Of a stretch of DNA of 58,264 nucleotides, positions 1 to 7,864 are shown in pieces. The DNA lies in contig JAEYQQ010000155.1 of the NCBI GenBank assembly GCA_023409955.1, positions 1-58,264 on the forward strand. The letters are read 5' to 3'. Below the pieces are notes generated by a model. It made no database searches and was not told the DNA's origin. It worked only from the letters and a program-made list of their open reading frames with translations. The DNA comes from Bacillota bacterium (GTDB lineage: Bacteria; Bacillota; Clostridia; Christensenellales; Aristaeellaceae). The position numbers were made by a program, and so were the translations under genes. How positions within the stretch are numbered: the stretch's first letter is position 1; each line of letters begins with the position of its first letter.

Positions 1-20
1 TCATGGAGACAGGGGATAGA

Positions 21-57
21 AAAAGAACAGGCACCCTTATTGAGTGCCTGTTCTTTT
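21..57 (-). terminator. Terminator of the tRNA-Gln gene
   Basis: A perfect 14-bp inverted repeat (21-34 with 44-57, 9-nt loop) begins exactly at the last base of the tRNA. Read on the minus strand, the stem ends in a run of T followed by C. It would stop transcription of the leftward tRNA gene, and being symmetrical it may also act in the other direction. Confidence 0.85.
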
Positions 58-130
58 GGCTGCGGAACTAGGATTTGAACCTAGACAATACGAGTCAGAG
101 TCGTAGGTGCTACCGTTACACAATTCCCCA
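57..130 (-). tRNA. tRNA-Gln (anticodon CTG), CCA encoded
   Basis: The minus strand folds as a standard cloverleaf: D-stem GTG/CAC, anticodon stem TACGA/TCGTA around the loop CTCTGAC (anticodon CTG, glutamine CAG codons), T-stem CTAGG/CCTAG, discriminator G and an encoded CCA. The first pair is U1-A72, which is typical of tRNA-Gln and is a known recognition feature for GatCAB. The acceptor arms TGGGGAA and TTCCGCA leave one G3-G70 mismatch; a C at position 63 of the plus strand gives G70 where C would pair. With a strong promoter and terminator the gene looks functional, but the mismatch is odd. Confidence 0.93.
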
Positions 131-156
131 ACAGCAATCAAAGGATTGCGTATGCC

Positions 157-185
157 ATTATATAAGAATCGATTTGTTTTGTCAA
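157..185 (-). promoter_or_regulatory. Promoter of tRNA-Gln
   Basis: Minus-strand -35 TTGACA (180-185) and -10 TATAAT (157-162) are both perfect and separated by 17 bp. The predicted start near 150 lies about 20 nt before the tRNA 5' end, as expected for a strongly expressed tRNA. Confidence 0.9.
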
Positions 186-330
186 GCGCAAATTACATTG
201 TTTCGTAATTTTTTTGTGTATATAATTGATGATGCAATCTTTTTCTCCTATTAACTGAAGGGAAGGAATAACATTCCCTATTAGAAAATCACTCCAAATG
301 CATTGCGACAAACAACGATTTGGTTAAGTC

Positions 331-360
331 TTGTAATTTTGTGCCTGTTTGGGCTACAAT
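331..360 (+). promoter_or_regulatory. Probable promoter of tex
   Basis: TTGTAA (331-336) and TACAAT (355-360) are separated by 18 bp and end 31 bp before the tex start codon. A second weaker pair, TTGTTT/TATAAT, lies at 198-226. The rest of 131-391 is AT-rich and shows no reading frame with a ribosome binding site. Confidence 0.55.
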
Positions 361-391
361 AAAGGGTAGTTTTATCATCGGAGGAAAAGAA

Positions 392-2542
392 ATGACATTC
401 GCACAGACGTTAACGACAGAATTTAACATTCAGCTTTGGCAGGCGGAAGCGGTCATTCGCCTTTTAGATGAAGGCAATACACTTCCCTTCATTGCCCGTT
501 ACCGCAAGGAACAGCACGGTGAACTAAACGACCAGGTGCTAAGAGACCTTTCTATGCGCCTGGAGCAGCTGCGTGCCCTGCAAAAGCGTAGGGATGAGAT
601 CATTGCTTCCATGGAGAAGCAGGGGGTGCTAACGGAGGAGCTGCATAAGGCCATCAGCGAAGCGGAGACGGCTGGGGCTCTGGAGGATATTTACCGCCCC
701 TTCCGGCCCAAGCGCCGTACCCGAGCCACCATTGCCAGGGAGAAGGGATTGGAACCTCTGGCCAACATTCTGCTGATGCAGGCTGTAAAGACAGGCCGTG
801 CGGAGGATTTGGCTATCCCCTACATCTCCGAGGAAAAAGGCGTAGCCGATGCCCAGGCCGCCCTTGCTGGCGCTATGGACATCCTGGCGGAGGATTTTAG
901 CAACGATGCAGGAATACGTACCAAGCTAAAGGAGTTGTATCGGCGTACCTGTCAGGTAAAAGTGAAGGCGGCCAAGGAGGATGACTCCGTTTATCGCATG
1001 TATTATGATTATCAAGAGCCGCTGCGGCTGATGCCCTCCCATCGGGTGCTGGCCATGAACCGCGGTGAGGCGGAAGGCTTTTTGAAGGTCAGCCTTTCGG
1101 TGGAGGAAGCTGATGCCATCCGTGAGGTTGCCTTGCCCTTTGTGCGGCAGGGCAGCATTACCACCCAATATGTGCAGATGGCGGCGGAGGATAGCTACCG
1201 GCGCTTGATCGCCCCTTCTTTGGATAATGAGCTGCGGGGAGAGCTTACCGATAAGGCACAGGCAGCCGCTGTCCGTGTCTTTGCTCAGAACCTTAAGCCT
1301 TTGTTGATGCAGCCCCCAGTGAAGGGCAAGGCTGCCATCGGCCTGGATCCAGGCATTCGAACAGGCTGCAAAACGGCTGTGGTGGATGAAACGGGTCGGG
1401 TGCTGGATACAGCGGTAATTTATCCTCTGCCCAGCCATGGAAGGGTGGAACAATCCAAGGAGACTGTAAAAAAGCTGATGCGTAAGCACAAGGTGCAGGT
1501 GGCTGCCATCGGCAACGGCACTGCCTCCCGGGAAACGGAGGAATTTTTCGTTTCCGTGATGCATGACATGCCGGGGGAGAATGTCTCCTACATGGTGGTG
1601 AACGAAGCAGGAGCTTCCGTGTATTCGGCTTCACCACTGGCCGCCAAGGAGTTTCCCCAGTTCGATGTATCGTTGCGCAGTGCCATCTCCATTGCCCGTC
1701 GTTTGCAAGATCCCCTGGCAGAGCTGGTGAAAATTGATCCCAAATCGATTGGTGTAGGCCAATACCAGCATGACCTGAAAGAGGCGGAGCTAGATTCTGC
1801 CCTCTCCGGCGTAGTGGAGGATTGTGTGAATGCCGTGGGCGTTGATGTAAACACAGCCAGTCCGTCGTTGCTTTCTCACATTGCCGGTGTTAACAGTACG
1901 GTGGCTCAGAACATTGTGGCCTTCCGGGAGGAAAATGGGCCTTTTACCACCCGGGCTGGGCTGAAAAAGGTGCCCAAGCTGGGGCCCAAGGCCTTTGAGC
2001 AGTGCGCTGGATTTTTGCGTATTCCAGGAGGAAAGAACCCGCTGGAGAACACAGGCGTTCATCCTGAATCTTATGCGGCGGCGGAGGAGCTTTTGAAGCT
2101 GGCTGGCTTGACGGTACGAACTGCACCAGGTAATCTGGCCAATAAAGTGGAGGAGCTGGGGGCTGATGCGATTGCCAAGCAGCTTGGTATTGGCACTCCC
2201 ACCCTTCGTGACATTGTCAAGGAGCTGGAAAAGCCCGGCCGTGACCCCCGTGATGAGCTGCCCCCACCCCTTTTGCGCAAGGATGTGCTATCAATGGAAG
2301 ACTTGCTTCCCGGCATGGAACTAAAGGGTACCGTCCGCAATGTGGCCGACTTTGGTGCCTTTGTGGATATCGGCGTTCATCGGGATGGACTTGTTCATGT
2401 ATCCCAGCTGAGCCGCCGCAGGGTGAACCATCCCGGCGAAGTGTTACGGGTTGGCGATATTGTTACTGTGTGGGTGGTTTCAGCAGAAAAGGATAAGAAC
2501 CGCATCTCCCTGACCATGATCCCCCCGGCAGAGAAGAAGTAA
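392..2542 (+). CDS. tex: Tex-family RNA-binding transcription accessory protein
   Basis: A 716-residue Tex/YhgF-family cytoplasmic protein, thought to act in transcription or RNA metabolism; its exact role in Firmicutes is unsettled. Domain order is typical: N-terminal helical/HTH region (about 5-190), an RNase H-like YqgF domain starting at GLDPGIRTGCKTAVVD, tandem helix-hairpin-helix segments (VNTASPSLL..IAGV), and a C-terminal S1 domain (about 635-710, FGAFVDIGVHRDGLVHVSQL). The ATG at 392 is chosen because GGAGGAAAAG lies just upstream; an in-frame TTG at 320 has no such site and would add a non-conserved N-terminus. Full length for the family. Confidence 0.95.
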   Translation: MTFAQTLTTEFNIQLWQAEAVIRLLDEGNTLPFIARYRKEQHGELNDQVLRDLSMRLEQLRALQKRRDEIIASMEKQGVLTEELHKAISEAETAGALEDIYRPFRPKRRTRATIAREKGLEPLANILLMQAVKTGRAEDLAIPYISEEKGVADAQAALAGAMDILAEDFSNDAGIRTKLKELYRRTCQVKVKAAKEDDSVYRMYYDYQEPLRLMPSHRVLAMNRGEAEGFLKVSLSVEEADAIREVALPFVRQGSITTQYVQMAAEDSYRRLIAPSLDNELRGELTDKAQAAAVRVFAQNLKPLLMQPPVKGKAAIGLDPGIRTGCKTAVVDETGRVLDTAVIYPLPSHGRVEQSKETVKKLMRKHKVQVAAIGNGTASRETEEFFVSVMHDMPGENVSYMVVNEAGASVYSASPLAAKEFPQFDVSLRSAISIARRLQDPLAELVKIDPKSIGVGQYQHDLKEAELDSALSGVVEDCVNAVGVDVNTASPSLLSHIAGVNSTVAQNIVAFREENGPFTTRAGLKKVPKLGPKAFEQCAGFLRIPGGKNPLENTGVHPESYAAAEELLKLAGLTVRTAPGNLANKVEELGADAIAKQLGIGTPTLRDIVKELEKPGRDPRDELPPPLLRKDVLSMEDLLPGMELKGTVRNVADFGAFVDIGVHRDGLVHVSQLSRRRVNHPGEVLRVGDIVTVWVVSAEKDKNRISLTMIPPAEKK

Positions 2543-2567
2543 GGGTTTAAATAGAGATAATGATATG

Positions 2568-2605
2568 CAGGAAGGGTTCCTTTGAATAAAAAGGGCTTCT
2601 TCCTG
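2568..2605 (+). terminator. Possible terminator after tex
   Basis: CAGGAAG (2568-2574) can pair with CTTCCTG (2599-2605) downstream of the tex stop, followed by the AT-rich TATTATTTATG. The loop is long (24 nt) and the U-run is imperfect, so this is a weak call. Confidence 0.45.
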
Positions 2606-2638
2606 TATTATTTATGATAATAAATTTAAATTGAAAAA

Positions 2639-2673
2639 ATCGCCAGCACCCAGCATAAGCTGAGTCTGGCGAT
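2639..2673 (-). terminator. Terminator of the CNNM/Nudix-HAD operon
   Basis: ATCGCCAG (2639-2646) pairs perfectly with CTGGCGAT (2666-2673). On the minus strand the stem is followed by TTTTTTCAA, a standard intrinsic terminator 27 bp past the stop codon of the Nudix-HAD gene. Confidence 0.85.
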
Positions 2674-2699
2674 GTAGTATGACGATGGGTCAAAGGTAA

Positions 2700-3725
2700 T
2701 TACTGCCCCGTTAACAAGCGTTTCAGTTCCTTGGTATCATGGGCCTTTAATTCGATTTGATAATCATTATAAAAGTGATCCGGGTCAAAGAAGCACCCAA
2801 AGGCCCCAGCATTGATGGCTGCCTCCACATCAATGTCCCTGTCGCCAATCATTACTACGCGGCCAGTGGACATTTGGTGCCTTGAAATCAAGGCCTGCAC
2901 GGCATCGGGTGCGGGCTTTGGGGCATAGCCGTCTGCGCCGGTGATGGTATCGGTGAAAAGATGCGCGATACCACAGCCGTCCAGGTATTTTAAGGCTGAT
3001 CTTCCACGGTGGGTGTATAGATAATGCTTTCCGCCAAGGCGTACGATTTCTTCCAACAATTCTGGTATACCTGGATACATAGGTGCAGCATTATTCTCTG
3101 AATAGCCGCCTTCATGATGCCGGTAGCGCTCCTGCAGCGCATCCAATGTGGCTGTTGTTTGAAATCTTTCCTTCAATGTAACCAACGTGTGGCCAATAGA
3201 GCGCTTTGTTAGTGCCAGAACTTCTTCATAGGAAACGTAATGGCCAAAGTCTGCAAAAGCGGCCTGCATAGCGGTGGCGATGCGGGGATACGTATCAAAC
3301 AGTGTGCCGTCAAAATCCCACAGGTAGTGCTTAAAAGGCAGTTCTTCAGATAGCTTTTTGATCAGCGTAACATCAGCAGGGCATGCGTCAAACTGGATAA
3401 GCTCCCTGGGCCATAGCCAGCGAGCATCTGTATGCACTTTCAGTTGCGGCTCTCCTCTTATGATGCGTGCATCATAAAAGTAAAAACGGATGACTTTATC
3501 GGGGTATTCGTAATCAAACTGATCATACAGACCGTCCACTTCGATTTCCACTTGGAGTTCTTCCTGGCATTCTCTGGTCAGGCAAGCTTCTGGTGATTCA
3601 TCTGTCTCCAGCTTACCACCTGGAAACTCCCACAAGAAGGCACAGGAGCCCCCTTCCCCCCGGCGGCACAGAAAAATCTGGCCGTTCCGGCGGATAATGG
3701 CTGCGGCAACTTCAATTTGCTTCAT
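2700..3725 (-). CDS. Nudix hydrolase fused to HAD phosphatase
   Basis: A 341-residue protein with two enzyme domains. Residues 1-130 are a MutT-like Nudix hydrolase; the Nudix box spans residues 37-59 (G37, E43, R51-E52, E55-E56), with the usual glycine near its end replaced by Q58. Residues 131-341 are a HAD-superfamily phosphatase of the phosphoglycolate phosphatase/PgmB type: nucleophile motif DFDGT (D137, D139), PKPAPD lysine motif and GDRDID acidic motif. The family roles suggest removal of pyrophosphate from an oxidised or unwanted nucleotide by the first domain and dephosphorylation of a small sugar or nucleoside monophosphate by the second; the substrate cannot be named. It lies 13 bp after the CNNM gene with no strong ribosome binding site, so it is probably translated with it. 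Confidence 0.88.
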   Translation of the reverse strand: MKQIEVAAAIIRRNGQIFLCRRGEGGSCAFLWEFPGGKLETDESPEACLTRECQEELQVEIEVDGLYDQFDYEYPDKVIRFYFYDARIIRGEPQLKVHTDARWLWPRELIQFDACPADVTLIKKLSEELPFKHYLWDFDGTLFDTYPRIATAMQAAFADFGHYVSYEEVLALTKRSIGHTLVTLKERFQTTATLDALQERYRHHEGGYSENNAAPMYPGIPELLEEIVRLGGKHYLYTHRGRSALKYLDGCGIAHLFTDTITGADGYAPKPAPDAVQALISRHQMSTGRVVMIGDRDIDVEAAINAGAFGCFFDPDHFYNDYQIELKAHDTKELKRLLTGQ

Positions 3726-3738
3726 ATCAGAGCAGGGA

Positions 3739-5091
3739 TTACGCTCCCTGTTCCTCCTTTTTTTCTTCAGTAGGGCCCATTTTTGTAATCACAGCTGTTT
3801 CTACCCGGTGGTCCAGCAACTCCTCCACATAAATGTGAAGGCCGCATACTTCCACTTCGGGATGGCTGCCATCCTGAGGGATGGTGGTGAGCTGGTTAAA
3901 AATCAGGCCGCCCAAGGTGTCATATTCCTCTTCCAAGGGAAGGTCAATATCCAGTGCCTCTGAAAGGGTCTCCAGGTCCACTGTGCCTGCCACACGCCAT
4001 TTATCGTCGCCGATGGGCGTGATTTCCTGTTCGGCAGCAGGATCGAACTCATCGTATATGCTGCCCACAATTTCTTCCAGCAGGTCTTCCAGTGTTACAA
4101 TACCGCTCATGCCACCATACTCATCCACCACGATGGCCATGTGAACCTTACGGCGCTGCATATCGCGGAACAACACGTCTGCTTGTACCGTTTCCGGCAC
4201 AAAATAGGCATCCCGTAAAATCTCACGGAGGGGCTTGGGGTTTTTAGCATGCTCGTTTAATAAGTAATCCCTTGTGTACAAAATGCCAATGACATCATCA
4301 ATATCGTCTTCATATACGGGAAAACGGCTGAGGCCAGTTTCCAATATGGTTTTTACAATGGTCTCCGGCGAGTCATCGATCCAGATACAAGCCACGTCGG
4401 TGCGGTGGATCATTACATCCTCGGCAGAGGAGTTGTTGAATTCAAATATATTCTCAATCATTTCCCGTTCATTGGTTTGAATGGCGCCCTTTTCTTCACC
4501 AATGTCCACCATCATACGGATTTCTTCCTCGGTGACATCACTGCCCTGTTCGTTAGGATTGATGCCCAGCAGCCGAAGCACACCATTGGTGGATACGGAC
4601 AGGAACCAAACCACGGGCCGGGTCAGTTTTGCAAAGAATGTAATGGCGCCAACAACCAGGCGGGCTACTTGCTCCGGCCGCTGAAGTGCCACACGTTTTG
4701 GCGTCAGTTCACCCAGCACCAGCGTAAAATAGGCCAGGATGAGGGTAATCAATATAACGCAAATGGTATTGAGAGTTTGGACAGGTATAAAATTCCAGCC
4801 CATGCTGTTTGTCAGCCAGTCCACCAAGCGGGATGCAAAGTTGTCAGCAGCAAAGGCGCTGCCTAAGTATCCCGAAAGAGTAATCATTACCTGAATGGTG
4901 GATAAGAAACCATTGGGCGCTTCCACCAGCTTGATAAGCTGTTGGGCCTTCTTGTCATGGTCGTCCGACATATGCCGGATTTTATTTTCGTTCAGGGAGA
5001 CGACGGCCATTTCGGTTGCTGCAAAGAAAGCGTTGACGGCTATGAGGACCAACTGCAAAAACAATTGGCCCCATATTGGGTCAGAGGGCAA
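3739..5091 (-). CDS. CNNM/CBS-domain membrane protein (HlyC/CorC type)
   Basis: About 450 residues: an N-terminal CNNM (DUF21) domain with four hydrophobic segments (roughly 5-190), a CBS pair (about 200-330) and a C-terminal CorC/HlyC domain (about 345-430). Family members are linked to magnesium or cobalt efflux; older annotation calls them hemolysins. The TTG at 5091 is preferred because AAAGGAGG lies 8 nt upstream; extending to the ATG at 5175 would add 28 residues unlike the family and hide that ribosome site. First gene of a two-gene unit with the Nudix-HAD fusion. Confidence 0.9.
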   Translation of the reverse strand: MPSDPIWGQLFLQLVLIAVNAFFAATEMAVVSLNENKIRHMSDDHDKKAQQLIKLVEAPNGFLSTIQVMITLSGYLGSAFAADNFASRLVDWLTNSMGWNFIPVQTLNTICVILITLILAYFTLVLGELTPKRVALQRPEQVARLVVGAITFFAKLTRPVVWFLSVSTNGVLRLLGINPNEQGSDVTEEEIRMMVDIGEEKGAIQTNEREMIENIFEFNNSSAEDVMIHRTDVACIWIDDSPETIVKTILETGLSRFPVYEDDIDDVIGILYTRDYLLNEHAKNPKPLREILRDAYFVPETVQADVLFRDMQRRKVHMAIVVDEYGGMSGIVTLEDLLEEIVGSIYDEFDPAAEQEITPIGDDKWRVAGTVDLETLSEALDIDLPLEEEYDTLGGLIFNQLTTIPQDGSHPEVEVCGLHIYVEELLDHRVETAVITKMGPTEEKKEEQGA

Positions 5092-5456
5092 AATGAAAAC
5101 CTCCTTTGTAATTACACCGCTATGTCTTTTGCATAATCGCAACGCTATAGCGGGTGCATCGGCATTTTCAGCCATGCTATAGTATAGCAGGTTTGCAGAT
5201 GTTTTGCATCATCATTGATGTGATAATTGGGTGTTTTGAGAACAAAAGCACTTGTTTTCTAATGTTTTACGTTTGTAAGACCATAATAGATTCCGGCTTA
5301 ACGTTTTTATGTATCAACTTGCTATACACCAAGGTGAATGTCTTGACAGATATAGCCCTTAGACTAGAATTATCATGCTGACCCCTGTGCTTCGGAGGAA
5401 TGCAAAAATGCCCCTGCTTTTTTAAAGCAAGGGCGATATTAACTCATCAACTGTGC
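5092..5456. other. Intergenic region, no gene seen
   Basis: This 365-bp gap separates two leftward genes. Its right end holds the terminator of the XRE gene. A rightward promoter-like pair, TTGACA (5343-5348) and TAGAAT (5365-5370) with 16-bp spacing, points into the terminator and toward the antisense strand of the XRE gene; no credible reading frame follows it. The leftward promoter for the CNNM gene should lie here; a TATACT at 5181-5186 (minus) is a weak candidate. Confidence 0.5.
5410..5434 (-). terminator. Terminator of the XRE regulator gene
   Basis: The arms 5410-5419 and 5425-5434 pair over 10 bp with one mismatch, and on the minus strand the hairpin is followed by ATTTTTG. It lies 23 bp beyond the stop codon of the regulator gene. 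Confidence 0.75.
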
Positions 5457-6146
5457 CTATGCGTCCATTTTTGCTCGCATGCTTCCCACAAGGGGAATAG
5501 CCAAAAAGATCAGCCAGCCTGGATGCCACAGGTTCAAATAAAAACCAAGTATTAGGTACAGTAGCGATAGCATAACCGGATTGCCAAGGATATAGGGCAG
5601 CGTTTTCTCTTTTTTTGGCATATAGAAAATGGGGATGGTTAAAAACAGAAGCCAACCCGGATGCCAAAGATTAAGAAGAAAACCAAGTAGCAGATACGAA
5701 ACTACAATGAAAAGTGGATAGGGAACCTGCTGGAGCCATCCTTCCAAATGACGCTTCCCTTTTTCAGTGTCATAAAAGCTTCCCTCCGGCAAGGCGGTTT
5801 CAGCCTCCTGCGGGGTGGAAGGAGGATCCTGTGAGGTTTCTTCACCCTTGATCTCATAATAACTTCCATCCAATGTCGGCGCTTCCGCTATAAAGACGTT
5901 TTCGCTCTGGTATGCCGTGGTATAGGCGGCAAGCTCCGGCGGGAGGTCGGAGTGAACCAGATCATCCAGTGACATCTTATACAGGGCTGCCAATGCGATG
6001 AGGTTATCGGTATCAGGTGAAGATTCCGCACGCTCCCATTTGGATACCGCCTGCCTGCTGATGCCCAGCCGTATGGCTAGCTCTTCCTGGGAAAGATTGC
6101 TTTGCTTGCGAAGCTGGACGAGTCGGTTGGCGATTTCCACATTCAT
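5457..6146 (-). CDS. XRE-family regulator with membrane-embedded C-terminus
   Basis: A 229-residue protein. Residues 1-65 form an XRE/Cro helix-turn-helix (LSQEELAIRLGISRQAVSKW). A variable acidic linker follows, and the C-terminal 95 residues are hydrophobic with two near-identical copies of LNLWHPGWLxFLxIP, each behind a hydrophobic helix, so about four membrane segments in a duplicated layout. The ATG at 6146 follows AAGAAAGGATG; the longer in-frame start at 6251 would lie in the promoter. A minus-strand TATAAT at 6250-6255 is followed by the inverted repeat GCAAC/GTTGC (6229-6233, 6239-6243), a plausible self-operator. Likely a membrane-tethered regulator of unknown signal; targets unknown. 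Confidence 0.82.
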   Translation of the reverse strand: MNVEIANRLVQLRKQSNLSQEELAIRLGISRQAVSKWERAESSPDTDNLIALAALYKMSLDDLVHSDLPPELAAYTTAYQSENVFIAEAPTLDGSYYEIKGEETSQDPPSTPQEAETALPEGSFYDTEKGKRHLEGWLQQVPYPLFIVVSYLLLGFLLNLWHPGWLLFLTIPIFYMPKKEKTLPYILGNPVMLSLLYLILGFYLNLWHPGWLIFLAIPLVGSMRAKMDA

Positions 6147-6274
6147 TTTGATGCATCCTTTCTTGTAGATACGGTCACAGTATAACGGATATTGGCTGGT
6201 TGCGCTACCTACTTTGCTTTTCAAAGCCGCAACTATTGGTTGCAAATACATTATAATTCAATGAAATTCGTAGT

Positions 6275-6607
6275 TTAGCTGCGAGGGCCCCCGCTTTTGG
6301 CGGATTCGCCTGGGTTCCAAAGGTGATGCCGCATATCTACGCGCCCGCTTTTTAAGAAGGTGACACCCTCTGCTTCCAGTAGGGATCGCTGCTGAACAAA
6401 TACTGGTGCAAGGCTTCCTGTACTGCTCACCACCCGGTGGCAAGGGATATGCTTGCCTTCCGGTGCGTTTGCCATGGCCTGCCCAGCCAGCCGGCCGCCC
6501 CTGGGTACACCGGCAAGGAAAGCCAGTTGGCCGTAGGTAGCCACTTTGCCTGGAGGAATCAAAGCGGCCAAGGCATAGATGCGCTGATATATTTCACTTT
6601 TTATCAT
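6275..6607 (-). CDS. Small O6-alkylguanine-DNA alkyltransferase-like protein
   Basis: A 110-residue protein matching only the C-terminal DNA-binding/active-site domain of methylated-DNA-cysteine methyltransferases (MGMT/Ogt): PGKVATYGQLA, a helix with GGRLAGQAMANAP, and the active-site PCHRV with Cys56. Unlike alkyltransferase-like (ATL) proteins, which replace the cysteine, this one retains it and could transfer alkyl groups, though it lacks the N-terminal domain of full-length enzymes. The ATG at 6607 lies behind AAAGGGATG. Downstream of apbE on the same strand. Confidence 0.88.
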   Translation of the reverse strand: MIKSEIYQRIYALAALIPPGKVATYGQLAFLAGVPRGGRLAGQAMANAPEGKHIPCHRVVSSTGSLAPVFVQQRSLLEAEGVTFLKSGRVDMRHHLWNPGESAKSGGPRS

Positions 6608-6666
6608 GTTCATCCCTTTGCCCATTGATTGGCGGATTGCCCAGTGTTATCTGCAGGTGTTGTAGA

Positions 6667-7743
6667 TTACTGTGCTGTTGCCCCTTGGGATTTGGCATAA
6701 GGAAGCAGGCCCTCACTTAAGTGTATGGTTCCGTCCGGCAGCACCCAAATGGCTTCAATTTCAGGAATGGATTCTACCAATGCTTTTCCTTCTTCATATG
6801 GGGAAAGAAAGAGAATCGTTGTCAGGAAATCAGCCAGGAAGGAGCTTTCCGTGATGATGGTGACAGATGCCATTTGCTTGCCGGGGAATAGAGTTTGAGG
6901 GTCGATGATATGGTGGTAGCGTATGCCATCCACCTCAAAATACCGCTCATTAATACCGCTGGTGACAACACTCTTATTGCTGATGAATAAGGTTTCCAAC
7001 GTCGGAGCGTCGGAATAGGCGGAGGAGAAGGGGTCTTGTATACCTACCCCCCAAGCTTTTCGTCCATCCTGTGGCGGATTGCCTGTACGTACGTTGCCGC
7101 CGGCGTTGATGATGAAGGAGGGCATCGGCGAGGCCAAAAGAAGCTGGGCAGCTGATTCAGTCGAATACCCCTTGGCAATGGCCCCAAGGTCAAGCTTCAG
7201 CTCCGGGTCTGCAAAAAAGACGGTGCTGTTTGCTTCATCCAGGATAACAGCATCCATATCGATATGTTCTGCCGCTGCCTGAAGTGCAGACAGATCCGGG
7301 ATGGTGGCGGATGCAGGGTCAAGCTCGGCTGCTTCCCTATGATCATGCCAGATTTCCAAAACGCTGCCCATGGCAATATTTTTGCGGCCAGGATACTTCT
7401 TTTGCATATCCCGGCAATATGTCAAAACCTCCATGAGTTCCGGCGCAACCTTTACGGGATTTTTTGCCGCCTCATGATTGAGGGTGTATACATTGTTGAC
7501 GCCCTCATAGGAATTGTATTTGTCAAACAGCTGATTGAGATAGATAAACCGTTCCTGTACGGTTTGGAATGCTTTGTTAAAGGTCTCCTGATTCGGGGCA
7601 TAACCAATCAGCGTTACAATTGTATCAAAGGTGTTGAAAAAGTGGTTTGAAAAACGCTGATATTGTGTTGCCTTTGCGCCTGGTATCAGTATGAAGGCAG
7701 GTACCAGCAGAGCCGTAAGCAGTATACGAAGGAATTTTTTCAT
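6667..7743 (-). CDS. apbE: FAD:protein FMN transferase (ApbE)
   Basis: A 358-residue exported ApbE-family protein. It has an N-terminal signal sequence without a lipobox cysteine (residues 1-25), then the family motifs LDLGAIAKGYSTE and INAGGNVRTG near the FAD/Mg2+ site, and a C-terminal SVTI..SSFLADFLTT segment. ApbE moves FMN from FAD onto a threonine or serine of exported redox proteins by a phosphoester bond. The gene directly before it encodes a small exported protein with a candidate flavinylation motif, so the two probably form enzyme and substrate. Start at 7743 has AAGGAGG 7 nt upstream. Confidence 0.93.
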   Translation of the reverse strand: MKKFLRILLTALLVPAFILIPGAKATQYQRFSNHFFNTFDTIVTLIGYAPNQETFNKAFQTVQERFIYLNQLFDKYNSYEGVNNVYTLNHEAAKNPVKVAPELMEVLTYCRDMQKKYPGRKNIAMGSVLEIWHDHREAAELDPASATIPDLSALQAAAEHIDMDAVILDEANSTVFFADPELKLDLGAIAKGYSTESAAQLLLASPMPSFIINAGGNVRTGNPPQDGRKAWGVGIQDPFSSAYSDAPTLETLFISNKSVVTSGINERYFEVDGIRYHHIIDPQTLFPGKQMASVTIITESSFLADFLTTILFLSPYEEGKALVESIPEIEAIWVLPDGTIHLSEGLLPYAKSQGATAQ

Positions 7744-7793
7744 GTTTGCCTCCTTGGCAAAAGAATGATATCAAAAAATAGTATATCATAAAT

Positions 7794-7826
7794 TTTGCTG
7801 CCCGCAGCATAGCCGTGGGCAGCAAA
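7794..7826 (-). terminator. Hairpin between the exported protein gene and apbE
   Basis: TTTGCTGCCC (7794-7803) pairs perfectly with GGGCAGCAAA (7817-7826). On the minus strand it is followed by AATTTATG, a poor U-run. It could partially terminate or process the message so that the upstream exported protein is made in excess over ApbE. Confidence 0.6.
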
Positions 7827-7864
7827 TCATGGTTATCTTTAATTGAGTTTGTACACCGTGTCAC

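Noticed and set aside
320..391. A 24-residue extension of Tex starting at TTG 320
   Set aside because: It covers the probable promoter and is not family-like; GGAGG precedes the ATG at 392.
926..1564. Minus-strand frame opposite tex
   Set aside because: It is a shadow of the high-quality tex coding frame with no ribosome site or similarity; many similar shadows were dropped for the same reason.
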